A stretch of 64,000 bases of DNA from Peptacetobacter sp900539645 (GCF_047807365.1 NZ_JBLOUI010000001.1:62001-126000), one strand, 5' to 3'; positions 34,888-44,247 are shown, numbered from the stretch's first letter. Made by a program: numbers and translations. The notes: generated by a model not told the origin, from the letters alone.

Positions 34888-34943
34888 TAATTGTAATTTA
34901 TAGAAACACACGTTCTGTAAAAATATTATCTTGGAGGTAAAAA

Positions 34944-35681
34944 ATGCGAGGTAAAACTCATTGTGCTGTAGGAATTATAGCCGGTATTCAATTATCACTA
35001 GTATTATCACAACCTATAACCCCTACTAGTATTCTGACTTCCGCTGTATTTTCTACGCTCCCGGATTTAGATAAATCCAACTCTATAATAGCTGGGACAA
35101 TTTTTAGAAAGAAATTTTCAAAGTTTTTATATAAGTTGCTTATTTTTTCGCTGAATCTTTTTATATTTTTCCTATCTATAAAAGTCAGCAGTAGCTTTTT
35201 TATAAGCGCAGTTATTACATTTTTTGCAATAGCATTTTTAGAAAAAAAGCTCACCCATTACAATATGAGAAAATCTCTTATTACAGCTACCTTGCTTCTT
35301 TTAGCATTGGTTTTAATAATTTCTAAAGTAGATATATCTTTTGTCATACCTATTTTAGTATTTTCGGTATTTCCATGGCTAAAGCATAGAAACTTTTCTC
35401 ATAGTATTTTAATGGTTTTAATAGTTTATATAATTATGAATCCACTAGGAGAGTTTTTTAACTACGATTCATTAGGGCTTATGGCTTCCTCTATGTATCT
35501 ACTTCATATAATTTGCGATATGTTCACAAAACGGGGTGTAGCTATCTTCTACCCATTCTCAAAGAATATGATTTCTGTGGGATATATAAGAGTTGGTGGA
35601 AGGTTTAGTAATATAATAGAAAGTCTATTAGTCTTTGTTTTAATTTTATTTACAATATATCTTGTTTTTAAATTTGTATAA
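34944..35681 (+). CDS. Metal-dependent membrane hydrolase, YdjM/DUF457 family
   Basis: The 245-residue product matches the YdjM-like family of inner-membrane, putative metal-dependent hydrolases. Features are MRGKTHCAVG with an early His, a LPDLDKSNS acidic motif near residue 42, several membrane helices, and WLKHRNFSHSIL near 145, a second His/Arg cluster. The C-terminal part has HIICDMFTKRGVAIFYPF. Function is unknown, though E. coli YdjM is LexA-controlled. GGAGG lies 8 bases before the ATG. Confidence 0.85.
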   Translation: MRGKTHCAVGIIAGIQLSLVLSQPITPTSILTSAVFSTLPDLDKSNSIIAGTIFRKKFSKFLYKLLIFSLNLFIFFLSIKVSSSFFISAVITFFAIAFLEKKLTHYNMRKSLITATLLLLALVLIISKVDISFVIPILVFSVFPWLKHRNFSHSILMVLIVYIIMNPLGEFFNYDSLGLMASSMYLLHIICDMFTKRGVAIFYPFSKNMISVGYIRVGGRFSNIIESLLVFVLILFTIYLVFKFV

Positions 35682-35683
35682 AA

Positions 35684-35760
35684 GACAATAAAAAAAGAAC
35701 TATCTATAAATCTTTTGTTTATGATTTATATATAGTTCTTTATTATTGTCTAATTTTTTT
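35684..35760. terminator. Bidirectional terminator between hydrolase gene and fur
   Basis: GACAATAA...AAAGAACTAT.TATAAATC pairs with GATTTATA.ATAGTTCTTT...TTATTGTC, a stem of more than 20 pairs with T runs on either strand. It separates the plus-strand hydrolase from minus-strand fur. Confidence 0.88.
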
Positions 35761-35772
35761 ATTTTTGTATAT

Positions 35773-36228
35773 TTATTTATCTTTTTTCATCTCTCTATAA
35801 CAGTCTTCACAATATCCATCGAATTTAAGATCATGATTAACTACATGGAATTTGTAGTTTTCCTGAATTTTCATTTCTATATCTTTAAGAAGATCTTCTT
35901 CAACACCAATTATTTTTCCACAGTTTTTACATACTAAATGATGATGATTGTGTCCTTCATTATCAAGGTCTATTTCATATCTTATACAGCCATCATCTAA
36001 ATTTAACTTTGATATAGCTCCTATTTCGTCTAATAGCTGCATCGTTCTATATACTGTTGCTAAACCTATTTCTGGGCAATTTTCTCTTACTTTATCGTAT
36101 ATTTCCTCACTGCTAAGATGATAGTATCGATTTTCAAGAAGAACTTCTATTATAGCTCTCCTTTGTGGAGTAATCTTAAAGCCTGTCTTTTTTAGTTTTT
36201 CTTTTAAAAGATCCATTCCATTATTCAT
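35773..36228 (-). CDS. fur: Fur family metal-responsive regulator
   Basis: A 151-residue Fur-family repressor. It has the DNA-binding winged helix (FKITPQRRAIIEVLLE and IGLATVYRTMQLLDE), the metal region HNHHHLVCKNCGK near residue 90, and a C-terminal CEDC pair for structural zinc. Fur, Zur and PerR cannot be fully separated from sequence; the genomic place (ruvX-DUF1292-fur) suggests the Fur/PerR type. The start at 36228 has AAAGGTG about 8 bases upstream. Confidence 0.9.
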   Translation of the reverse strand: MNNGMDLLKEKLKKTGFKITPQRRAIIEVLLENRYYHLSSEEIYDKVRENCPEIGLATVYRTMQLLDEIGAISKLNLDDGCIRYEIDLDNEGHNHHHLVCKNCGKIIGVEEDLLKDIEMKIQENYKFHVVNHDLKFDGYCEDCYREMKKDK

Positions 36229-36274
36229 ATTTACCACACCTTTTCTCATTTATTAATCAATATAAGTTAAAATA

Positions 36275-36309
36275 AATGCTGTAATAGAGCTTAACTCTAC
36301 TACAGCATT
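36275..36309 (-). terminator. Hairpin after the DUF1292 gene
   Basis: TGCTGTAGTAGAG-TTAA-CTCTATTACAGCA (minus strand, one wobble pair) lies after the DUF1292 stop, followed by TTATTTTAAC. The stem is strong, the T run weak. Confidence 0.7.
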
Positions 36310-36324
36310 ATATAATTTTACTTA

Positions 36325-36600
36325 TTATTCATCAAAGTTAAGACCTTCTTCTTCCATTAAAGCTTCGTAAACAGCTACAACAGTTGAATACTCATTGTCG
36401 TCTTCTAATGGAACTAGCATTTCTCCCTGTTCGTCTTCATCTATTCTATATATATATGCTTCTTCGTCTTCGTTGTCTTCTAAAGGCATTAATATAGCAT
36501 ACTCTTTTTCTTCTGCTTCTAAAGTTAATATTATCTCAAAAGGTACTTCTTCTCCATTTTCATCTATTAGGTTTACTACATTTTCATTCATTTCTTCCAT
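36325..36600 (-). CDS. DUF1292 family protein (YrzB-like)
   Basis: A 91-residue, very acidic protein of the DUF1292 family; its function is unknown. Visible are NLIDENGEEVPFEIILTLE, EEKEYAILMPLEDNE and the EDEQGEMLVPLED repeat-like segment. It lies between ruvX and fur, its conserved place in Firmicutes. The ATG at 36600 with GAGGTGA upstream is preferred over the GTG at 36609. Confidence 0.9.
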   Translation of the reverse strand: MEEMNENVVNLIDENGEEVPFEIILTLEAEEKEYAILMPLEDNEDEEAYIYRIDEDEQGEMLVPLEDDNEYSTVVAVYEALMEEEGLNFDE

Positions 36601-36764
36601 TGGTCTCACCTCATTACCTATTATTTGATTTTATTATATAACAAATTTTATATAATAACAATTACGTTTTCTTACTTATTAATCTCTTACATATGAAAAT
36701 CAATCAATTATCATCTATTCTATATGATAATACCCAAATTTTCATACTTTATTCAATTTTTTTG

Positions 36765-37187
36765 TTATTTAACTTTAAAATCTAAATATCCTTGAAGAAT
36801 TAATACCGCTGCCATCATGTCTATTACATTTTTTCTTTTCTTTCTGCTTACATCTGCAGTTATAAGAGTTTTTTCAGCTGCAACGGTAGTAAGTCTTTCA
36901 TCCCAAAATTCTATTTCTAGTCCTGTTTCTTCTTTTATTAATTCACAGAATTTCTGTACTTTTTCGCCCTGAGGACCAACAGTACCATTCATATTTTTAG
37001 GAAGACCAGATACTATTAGATTTACCTGTTTTTCTTTTATTATCTGTTTTATTTCTTCTATATCGTTCTTTTTGCTAGTTCTTTTTATAGTCTTGATACC
37101 CTGAGCTGTCATTCCCATAAGGTCACTTACTGCAACACCTATAGTTTTATCTCCTATATCAAGGCCCATTATTCTACCTGTTAGCAT
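36765..37187 (-). CDS. ruvX: Putative pre-16S rRNA nuclease / RuvX (YqgF)
   Basis: A 140-residue RNase H-fold nuclease implicated in 16S rRNA 5'-end maturation and once proposed as a Holliday junction resolvase. It has GLDIGDKTIGVAVSD at the N-terminus with the first catalytic Asp, GLPKNMNGTVGPQ near residue 62, and WDERLTT near 97. Its start overlaps the 739-residue membrane protein gene by 14 bases. Confidence 0.94.
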   Translation of the reverse strand: MLTGRIMGLDIGDKTIGVAVSDLMGMTAQGIKTIKRTSKKNDIEEIKQIIKEKQVNLIVSGLPKNMNGTVGPQGEKVQKFCELIKEETGLEIEFWDERLTTVAAEKTLITADVSRKKRKNVIDMMAAVLILQGYLDFKVK

Positions 37188-39393
37188 CTATTTTCTCCTT
37201 TTTATCCTCGTTTAAAATCATATTTATAGTTATTATCATCACCGGTATAAGGATATATATAGATGCAGTAGAGGCTGCTACTATACCAGAGTCGTTTACT
37301 AGTAGAGTTATTATACAACCTACCATAGCTGCAACAAATCCTCTAAATACCATAGGATATTTACCTGCTATTACTCTAAAGTGTTTATTTGGTTTGAATA
37401 TTAATGCTGCGATTATAACTATTCCAACTATTAATATATTAACCCATACACTAGTCTGTGCTAATTTAACATTCATCTGGATTTTTCTAGTAAATATAAG
37501 AACTATTTCACCTGGTCCATTTAACATTATCTGCTGAACAAATAGTCCTAAGTGAGATGGACTTCCTGAAGATAAATCCATAAATGCAAACACTCCAACT
37601 ACTGCAACAACTGCAAGACCTATTCCTACAATCTTTTTCCAGTCAACTTTAACATTGTACATAAGAAGCACAAATAGTAAATATGCAGCGCATTCAGATA
37701 TCGCACCACCGACATTTGCACCCATAGATGGATATGCACTAGTTATTAATATTACACCAAATGAAGCTGCAGCAACCCATTTTGGTATTTTTTTGTAGTA
37801 TAGAAGTACTGCAAATGCAAATACTGCACTTCCTATAGTAACACCTTCATATTCATTTCCTATACCGTAGTATCTAGCACCTACCATAGCATCGTAACTC
37901 ATTATGTTATTTTTCATAAGATATGTTCCAAATACAGCATCTACGGCAATCAGCACTATAGTAACAAGTGCTATGAATCCCATCTGTTTTAGATCATCAT
38001 CTTTAAACATAGCCTTAGCTATGAAGTATATTAAGAATGTCACACCTATTACAGCTAAAGACATACTTACCTGTCCACTAAAATCAAATATTGGAGCTAC
38101 CATAAATGATAACGGCATTATTATACCGAATTTGATAAGCTCTTTAAGTATAGTAAACAGTTTATCTTTATATTTTGGAGCAATTCTCTTAGCTAAAAGT
38201 ACTGCTATTAAGCCTATTACCCAAGACGCAGACACTACTCCTACAAAAGTATTTACAACACCAGCTCTTATTAAAGCTGCTGAATTTATTTTTGAGTATT
38301 CTTTCTGAAGAAACTCTATATTATTTTCTTTTTCAACATTAGAGATAGTTCTACCTAACATCATTTCATTAGATAAACCAAAATGGTTAAGTATGTCTAC
38401 ACCTATATCCATATTTGCTATTATCCCATCTCTTCTTGTTGTAGCTGAAGTTAATACTCCTTTTCCAGAAACTCCTTTAGAGAATTTCATAACTGGAGAA
38501 AGTCTTTTCTTATTGCTGTAATCTAAATTGCTAGGGAATGCACTTACTATATAAACAGTGTCGTTTTCACCTACCATAGAAAATACATCTTTTAGATAAG
38601 AATTTATTCTGCTGTATGTTTTAGCTTTCATCTTAGCATAAGTATTTTCATTTAGATTCATTTTATACTCATCTAGTCTATATGTATCCCCTAGGTCTAC
38701 ATATACGGCATCAGTGTTCTTATAAAGTTCTTTTGTTTCAGCTTTAAGTTTTTTATAATCTGTAGAGATTCCAAATGGCATACTATTATCTTTTATATTG
38801 ATATCGTCTATATTACCATAATCAACTCTTCCATAATTATCCATAGCTGCAAAAGCTACATTTCTATTTTTTACAAGAGTCCCATCGTAATCGTGGTAAT
38901 CAGCATTACCTATTACTGATGTCTTATATCCATTTTCAGAAAGAATCTGCCCTACCATACCAAGAGTAGATTCAAACTCTCCCTTTTCAATATTCTCATT
39001 AGAAGACCTATTTGCCTCCATATTGACTATTTTTTTAGCTTTTTTGCCTGTAGAAGCTTCATATTCTTTAGCTTCGGCTGCATTTGGCTGTACAAAATCT
39101 ACAGCAACTTTTTTATCAAACTGGGCTATTGTAGATCTCCCTGTAGCTCCCATAGTAGCTAAACTTCTTGCGTCGTCGTTACCCTGGTCACCCTTGATAT
39201 TCATAAATCCTACATAGCCTTCTTTTTCAACTCTATTTCCAATCTCTTTTATGTTCATCATATTTTCAAGACTAGTTCTACTCATATTTATAAATATAAC
39301 TTTTCCTCTTGCTGATTCTGCATTTACAGTAGAAAAAGCAGAACTAAAAATTATAAATAGAGATGCAAGTATTGATATAAACTTTCTGAACAT
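37174..39393 (-). CDS. Large membrane protein with extracytoplasmic phosphatase-like domain, function unknown
   Basis: I do not recognise a characterised family. The 739-residue product starts with a signal peptide (about 1-26). An outside domain of about 330 residues follows, containing GRSTIAQFDKK, GQILSENGYKTSVIGNAD, DAVYVDLGDTYR and NDTVYIVSAFP, a layout like alkaline-phosphatase/sulfatase-fold proteins. About ten membrane helices follow, with the motif RYYGIGNEYEG and, further on, SMGANVGGAISE. It begins 4 bases after ireB and overlaps ruvX by 14 bases, so it is embedded in that operon. An envelope polymer or lipid-modifying role is only a guess. Confidence 0.75.
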   Translation of the reverse strand: MFRKFISILASLFIIFSSAFSTVNAESARGKVIFINMSRTSLENMMNIKEIGNRVEKEGYVGFMNIKGDQGNDDARSLATMGATGRSTIAQFDKKVAVDFVQPNAAEAKEYEASTGKKAKKIVNMEANRSSNENIEKGEFESTLGMVGQILSENGYKTSVIGNADYHDYDGTLVKNRNVAFAAMDNYGRVDYGNIDDINIKDNSMPFGISTDYKKLKAETKELYKNTDAVYVDLGDTYRLDEYKMNLNENTYAKMKAKTYSRINSYLKDVFSMVGENDTVYIVSAFPSNLDYSNKKRLSPVMKFSKGVSGKGVLTSATTRRDGIIANMDIGVDILNHFGLSNEMMLGRTISNVEKENNIEFLQKEYSKINSAALIRAGVVNTFVGVVSASWVIGLIAVLLAKRIAPKYKDKLFTILKELIKFGIIMPLSFMVAPIFDFSGQVSMSLAVIGVTFLIYFIAKAMFKDDDLKQMGFIALVTIVLIAVDAVFGTYLMKNNIMSYDAMVGARYYGIGNEYEGVTIGSAVFAFAVLLYYKKIPKWVAAASFGVILITSAYPSMGANVGGAISECAAYLLFVLLMYNVKVDWKKIVGIGLAVVAVVGVFAFMDLSSGSPSHLGLFVQQIMLNGPGEIVLIFTRKIQMNVKLAQTSVWVNILIVGIVIIAALIFKPNKHFRVIAGKYPMVFRGFVAAMVGCIITLLVNDSGIVAASTASIYILIPVMIITINMILNEDKKEKIDANR

Positions 39394-39397
39394 TTAT

Positions 39398-39655
39398 TTA
39401 CCTACTTTCCTCTAGATATTTAGTTATAACCTCTTCAAGAATTTCATCTCTTTCAAATCTTCTGATTATCCCTCTTGCGTCCTTATAACTAGTTATATAA
39501 CTAGAATCTCCTGATAGGAGATATCCTATTATTTGGTTTACGGGGTTATACCCTTTTTCTTTAAGGGCCCCATAAACTATTTTCATCGCTTCTTCAACAG
39601 TCATTTTTTCCTGCTGTGCTCCTTCAAATTTCATAGTGAAATCCATATTATCCAT
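39398..39655 (-). CDS. ireB: IreB family regulatory phosphoprotein (DUF965)
   Basis: The 85-residue product matches IreB, a small phosphoprotein downstream of the Ser/Thr kinase IreK in Enterococcus. It contains VEEAMKIVYGALKEKGYNP and the diagnostic IGYLLSGDSSYITSYKDAR, then IRRFERDEI. It lies 28 bases after alaS, its conserved location. No kinase gene is in the window. Confidence 0.95.
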   Translation of the reverse strand: MDNMDFTMKFEGAQQEKMTVEEAMKIVYGALKEKGYNPVNQIIGYLLSGDSSYITSYKDARGIIRRFERDEILEEVITKYLEESR

Positions 39656-39683
39656 TTATCTCATTCCTCCTTTTTTAGAGAAA

Positions 39684-42320
39684 TTATTTTACCTGAGATT
39701 CTATAACTTCCTTAGCATAATTTAAAGCTTCGTCAACTTTTGCTGGTTCTGTAGCACCTGCCTGAGCCATGTTAGGTCTACCTCCACCTTTTCCGCCAGC
39801 TATCTTAGCTACTTCTCTTACTATATTTCCAGAATGAACACCTTTTTCTATAACGTCTTTAGTTGCAGTAACAACAAAGTTTACTTTTCCATCAGCAACA
39901 TTTGCTAATACAACTACACCACTTCCCATTTTATCCCTTAAATTATCAGCAGTATCTCTTAAAGTATTCATATCCATATTTTCGTATTTATTAGTAACTA
40001 GGTTAACACCTTTCACTTCTACTTTTGAATCTAAAGCAGAGTCAGCTGACTGCATACTTATCTGAGTTTTTAAATTATGTAATTCTTTCTCTAAGTTTTT
40101 ATTTTCCTCTAAAACATTTTCTACTCTGTGTAAAAGTCCATCTTCTTTAGCTTTTATTGTAGCACAAACTTTGGCAATTAACTCATCTTTTTTGTTCATA
40201 TATTCATAAACTGCTTTTCCAGTTACTGCTTCTATTCTTCTAACACCTGCAGCTACACCGCCTTCAGATATTATTTTGAACATTCCAGCCTGTGCAGTAT
40301 TTGAAAGGTGAGCACCTCCACAAAGTTCCATTGAGTAATCTCCCATAGAAACTACTCTAACTTCATTTCCGTATTTTTCACCGAATAATGCTGCAGCTCC
40401 TTTAGCTTTTGCTGCATTTATATCCATTGTTTCAGCTACTACATCGTAAGCGTTGAATATAGCATTGTTTACTTTTTCTTCTATTGTTTTTAATTCTTCT
40501 TTTGTAACTGCTTCAAAGTGAGTAAAGTCGAATCTTAATCTATCTGCAGTAACTAATGAACCTGCCTGGTTTGCATGATCCCCTAATACTTCTTTTAATG
40601 CTTTGTGTAATAAGTGAGTTGCAGTATGGTTTCTTGAACATGCCATTCTGTTTTCTCTATCTACTTCACAAGTTAAAACATCTCCAGCTTTTAATTCACC
40701 TGCTACTACTGTACCAAAGTGTTTTATACTTCCTGCTGGACCTTTTTTAGTATTTTTAACAGCTACTGTACAATTATCATTTTTAAGAACACCGCAGTCT
40801 CCTGCCTGTCCACCACCTTCTGGATAGAAGTTAGTTTTGTCTAATACTACAACAACATCTTTTCCTTCAGATGCTGATTCTACTATTTCAGAATCTTCAA
40901 CTATAGCTAATACTTTACCTTCACCTGTTAATTCAACGTACCCTACAAATTCAGATTCTACATTTTCTTCTTTAGCAAGAGGATCTTCTTTCCAGCTTTC
41001 ACCGTCCATGTTTCCTCTAGCTGTTCTAGCTCTTTCTTTCTGTTTTTCCATTTCTTCGCTGAATTCTTCTTCATTAACAGAAAGACCTTCTTCTCTTAAT
41101 ATTTCAACTGTTAAATCTAGAGGGAATCCATATGTATCGTAAAGCTTAAATGCTATTTCTCCGCTAAGAACTGTTTTTCCTTCTTTTTTAAGTTCTTCTT
41201 TATAAGAATTTAACATTTCCATTCCCTGATCTATTGTTTCATTGAATTTTTCTTCTTCTATTTTTATAACTTTTTTGATGTAATCTTCTTTTTCTACTAA
41301 TTCTGGATAAGCATCTCCACTAACTTTTATAACTTCATCAACTAATCCATTTAAGAATGTTCCTTTTATTCCAAGAAGTTTACCATGTCTAGCAGCTCTT
41401 CTTAATAATCTTCTTAATATATATCCTCTACCTTCATTTGATGGTAATACTCCATCTGCTATAAGGAATGATACGGCTCTTATGTGGTCAGTTATTATTC
41501 TTATAGATTTATCATTTGCTTTATCTTTTCCGTATTCTACACCTGCAACTTTAGAAACAGCTTCTAAAACTGAATGTATAGTATCTACTTCGAATATATT
41601 GTCAACACCCTGCATTATACAAGCTATTCTTTCAAGTCCCATACCTGTATCTATGTTTTTATTTTCTAATTCGCTGTAGCTTCCATCTTCTTCTTTAGAG
41701 AACTGAGTGAATACGTGGTTCCAGAATTCTAAGAATCTATCGCAGTCACATCCTGGTTTACAATCAGGGCTATCACATCCGTATTCTTCTCCTCTATCGA
41801 AGTATATTTCTGAACAAGGTCCACATGGTCCAAGACCTATTTCCCAGAAGTTGTCGTCTTTTCCAAGTCTAACTATTCTTTCTTCAGGGAATCCCATTTC
41901 TTTTGACCATATATCAAATGCTTCGTCGTCTTCTTCATATACAGTAACCCATATTTTTTCTTCTGGTATGTTTAGCCATTTAGTAGCAAACTCCCATCCC
42001 CAAGCTAATGATTCTCTTTTGAAGTAATCACCAAATGAGAAGTTTCCTAGCATTTCAAAGAATGTAGCGTGTCTAGCTGTAACACCGACATTTTCTATAT
42101 CCCCTGTTCTTATACATTTCTGACAAGTAGCCATTCTGTTCTTTGGTGGAACTTCTACTCCTGAGAAATAGTTTTTAAGAGGAGCCATACCAGCATTTAT
42201 TAAAAGTAAACTCTTGTCGTTGTTTGGTACAAGAGGATAACTAGCTCCTACATAATGATCTTTAGTTTTGAAGAACTCTAAAAATTTACTTCTTATTTCG
42301 TTTAAACCCATTTTTTCCAT
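39684..42320 (-). CDS. alaS: Alanyl-tRNA synthetase
   Basis: AlaRS charges tRNA-Ala. The 878-residue product starts GLNEIRSKFLEFFKTKDH, with class II catalytic motifs including INAGMAPLKNYF and TGMGLERI. An editing domain with zinc ligands (HTATHLLH near residue 568 and CGGAHLSNT near 667) and a C-Ala domain with GGKGGGRPNMAQAG follow. Expression is controlled by an alanine T-box just upstream. It heads the alaS-ireB-739aa-ruvX run. Confidence 0.98.
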   Translation of the reverse strand: MEKMGLNEIRSKFLEFFKTKDHYVGASYPLVPNNDKSLLLINAGMAPLKNYFSGVEVPPKNRMATCQKCIRTGDIENVGVTARHATFFEMLGNFSFGDYFKRESLAWGWEFATKWLNIPEEKIWVTVYEEDDEAFDIWSKEMGFPEERIVRLGKDDNFWEIGLGPCGPCSEIYFDRGEEYGCDSPDCKPGCDCDRFLEFWNHVFTQFSKEEDGSYSELENKNIDTGMGLERIACIMQGVDNIFEVDTIHSVLEAVSKVAGVEYGKDKANDKSIRIITDHIRAVSFLIADGVLPSNEGRGYILRRLLRRAARHGKLLGIKGTFLNGLVDEVIKVSGDAYPELVEKEDYIKKVIKIEEEKFNETIDQGMEMLNSYKEELKKEGKTVLSGEIAFKLYDTYGFPLDLTVEILREEGLSVNEEEFSEEMEKQKERARTARGNMDGESWKEDPLAKEENVESEFVGYVELTGEGKVLAIVEDSEIVESASEGKDVVVVLDKTNFYPEGGGQAGDCGVLKNDNCTVAVKNTKKGPAGSIKHFGTVVAGELKAGDVLTCEVDRENRMACSRNHTATHLLHKALKEVLGDHANQAGSLVTADRLRFDFTHFEAVTKEELKTIEEKVNNAIFNAYDVVAETMDINAAKAKGAAALFGEKYGNEVRVVSMGDYSMELCGGAHLSNTAQAGMFKIISEGGVAAGVRRIEAVTGKAVYEYMNKKDELIAKVCATIKAKEDGLLHRVENVLEENKNLEKELHNLKTQISMQSADSALDSKVEVKGVNLVTNKYENMDMNTLRDTADNLRDKMGSGVVVLANVADGKVNFVVTATKDVIEKGVHSGNIVREVAKIAGGKGGGRPNMAQAGATEPAKVDEALNYAKEVIESQVK

Positions 42321-42359
42321 AACATTTGCCTCCCAATTTTTATATTTTTTCGTTTCGGA

Positions 42360-42634
42360 AAATAAAAAAACTCGCTCCCTATGATAAACATAGGGGCGAG
42401 TATTATTCGCGGTACCACCCTAATTTACAGATAAATATCTGCTTCTCCGGTAATCCTTAGCTATAACGTCGCTACCGTAAATCTCTAATAGTAAAATACG
42501 TTCAAGATTTATGCTCCAAGACTGCTTCAATCTGCCTATTCCAAGGGTTCTCAGCTATTCCCTCTCTCTGTGCAAAATCAGTAGATTTACTCCTTCTTTT
42601 CTTTGCATTTGATAAATATTTTTATTTGTCATAT
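42360..42634 (-). promoter_or_regulatory. T-box riboswitch for alanine
   Basis: The minus-strand leader has the T-box sequence AGGGTGGTACCGCG (42409-42422). A stem I has the AGUA (5' side) and GAA (3' side) S-turn; the GAA at 42526-42528 is directly followed by GCA (42523-42525), an alanine codon, as specifier. The bases UGGU in the T-box can pair with the ACCA 3' end of tRNA-Ala. A terminator hairpin follows before alaS. Uncharged tRNA-Ala would allow read-through. Confidence 0.95.
42363..42401 (-). terminator. T-box terminator hairpin before alaS
   Basis: ACTCGCCCCTATG-TTTAT-CATAGGGAGCGAGT (minus strand) is followed by TTTTTTATTTT. It is the off-state terminator of the alanine T-box, mutually exclusive with the antiterminator. 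Confidence 0.92.
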
Positions 42635-42641
42635 ATTTAAT

Positions 42642-42670
42642 ATGATACTCGATTATTCTGACATTTTCAA
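42642..42670 (-). promoter_or_regulatory. alaS promoter
   Basis: TTGAAA (42665-42670) and TATCAT (42642-42647) on the minus strand are 17 bases apart, just before the T-box leader. Confidence 0.65.
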
Positions 42671-42697
42671 GATTTTTTTCTTTTAGAGAAATATTTT

Positions 42698-43771
42698 TTA
42701 TAATATATCGTCGATAACTCCTCCACCGACTAATATATCTCCGTCGTACATAACCAAAGACTGACCTTTAGTTATAGCTCTCTGCGCCTCTTCAAATACA
42801 ACCTTGGCTGTATTGTCAGATAGTTTAGTTACAGTAGCTAAAGATGGCTTGGCTGCATATCTAACTTTTGCATATACTTTAAACTCATCTACATCTGCAA
42901 AATCAAATGGAATTGTATTTACGTCTTTAATGACAAGTTCTTTTTTGAAAAGATCGTCATTGCTTCCAAGTACTACTCTATTTTTCTTTGCATTTATATC
43001 AACTACAAACATAGGCTTACCAAAAGCTATTCCAAGCCCTTTTCTCTGTCCTATTGTGTAGTTTATAATTCCATTGTGTTTTCCTAGTACTGTTCCGTCA
43101 GCTTCTACAAATTCCCCCGTTTTGATTTTTATATCTGAGTTTTCTTTTAAATATCTTACATAGTCGTTGTCTTTTATAAAGCATATTTCCTGGCTGTCCT
43201 TCTTATTGTGGACATCAAGACCTATTTTCTTAGCTATTTCTCTTACTGTATCCTTTTCATAGTTTCCTATAGGAAGTAGTATTCTCTCTAGCTGTTCCTG
43301 TTTTATATTGTAAAGGTTGTAAGTCTGGTCTTTTTTAGCAGATTCACCTTTTTTAAGAACTAATCTGCCTGTCTTTTCATCTCTTTCTACTCTGGCATAA
43401 TGCCCAGTAGCTACATAGTCACAGCCAAACTTTTCTGCAACGTCAAAAAATAGACCGAACTTTATAAACTTATTACATACTATACAAGGGTTAGGAGTTC
43501 TACCTTCTGCATACTCTTTTATAAAATCGTCTATTACCTTTTCTTTAAATTCTCTTCTAAAATCTAGTACATGTAGTGGAATATCTAACTTTTCAGCTAC
43601 TCTTCTCGCATCTCTTATACTATCTTCTGTCATTCTTTTTTCTTCTTCAGTATTATCATTTGAAAGCATCATATTGACACCAATCACATCATAACCCTGT
43701 TCCTTTAAAAGATATGCAGCGACGGAGCTATCAACTCCGCCGCTCATACCTAGCATAACTTTCTTCTTCAT
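42698..43771 (-). CDS. mnmA: tRNA-specific 2-thiouridylase MnmA
   Basis: MnmA thiolates U34 of Lys, Glu and Gln tRNAs using sulfur relayed from a cysteine desulfurase. The 357-residue product has the PP-loop GMSGGVDSSVAAYLL at the N-terminus, the catalytic Cys segment NPCIVCNKFIKFG near residue 95 and the second catalytic Cys in DSQEICFIKD near 193. It lies 35 bases after iscU, so iscS in the same operon is the likely sulfur source. Confidence 0.96.
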   Translation of the reverse strand: MKKKVMLGMSGGVDSSVAAYLLKEQGYDVIGVNMMLSNDNTEEEKRMTEDSIRDARRVAEKLDIPLHVLDFRREFKEKVIDDFIKEYAEGRTPNPCIVCNKFIKFGLFFDVAEKFGCDYVATGHYARVERDEKTGRLVLKKGESAKKDQTYNLYNIKQEQLERILLPIGNYEKDTVREIAKKIGLDVHNKKDSQEICFIKDNDYVRYLKENSDIKIKTGEFVEADGTVLGKHNGIINYTIGQRKGLGIAFGKPMFVVDINAKKNRVVLGSNDDLFKKELVIKDVNTIPFDFADVDEFKVYAKVRYAAKPSLATVTKLSDNTAKVVFEEAQRAITKGQSLVMYDGDILVGGGVIDDIL

Positions 43772-43806
43772 TTATTTAACACCTCTAATGTTTTCTGAAT
43801 TAATTG

Positions 43807-44247
43807 CTAGTCTTCTTCTATTTCTTCATGTTCATGCGCATCAGTTATTTCGTATCCTTCAAGCTCTGGTATAACTATGTTGTGTTTCTGAGCATAATCT
43901 ATAAGAGCTGCTTTTACTGCCTGTTCTGCAAGTACTGAACAGTGCATTTTTACTGGTGGTAGTCCATCTAATGCTTCAGCAACTGCTTTATTTGTTAACT
44001 GAAGAGCTTCGTGTATGCTCTTTCCTTTTATCATTTCTGTTGCCATTGATGAACTTGCTATAGCACTTCCACATCCGAAAGTCTTGAATTTAACGTCTTT
44101 TATTATATCATCTTCTATATCAAGATATATTTTCATTATATCTCCACAAGTTGGGTTACCAACTTCTCCAACTCCACTTGCGTCCTCTATTGATCCCATG
44201 TTTCTTGGGTTCATGAAATGGTCCATAACTTTATCACTATACTGCAT
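43807..44247 (-). CDS. iscU: Fe-S cluster scaffold protein IscU/NifU
   Basis: The scaffold on which IscS-derived sulfur and iron assemble into clusters. The 146-residue product has the three conserved Cys regions GNPTCGD near residue 33, KTFGCGSAIASSSM near 59 and KMHCSVLAEQA near 103, and an acidic, His-containing tail. It lies between iscS and mnmA in the isc operon. Confidence 0.96.
   Translation of the reverse strand: MQYSDKVMDHFMNPRNMGSIEDASGVGEVGNPTCGDIMKIYLDIEDDIIKDVKFKTFGCGSAIASSSMATEMIKGKSIHEALQLTNKAVAEALDGLPPVKMHCSVLAEQAVKAALIDYAQKHNIVIPELEGYEITDAHEHEEIEED

Larger units (their letters stand above)
34426..34943. other. Divergent rnjA / membrane hydrolase intergenic region
   Basis: About 520 bases lie between two divergent genes, with no convincing coding sequence. 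The region holds one clear structured element (34577-34628) and, near the right end, an extended -10 promoter for the plus-strand gene. The rest is A/T-rich with no strong signal. Confidence 0.6.

Noticed and set aside
42600..42660. Small RNA gene upstream of the alaS T-box
   Set aside because: The bases are explained by the alaS promoter and the start of the T-box leader.
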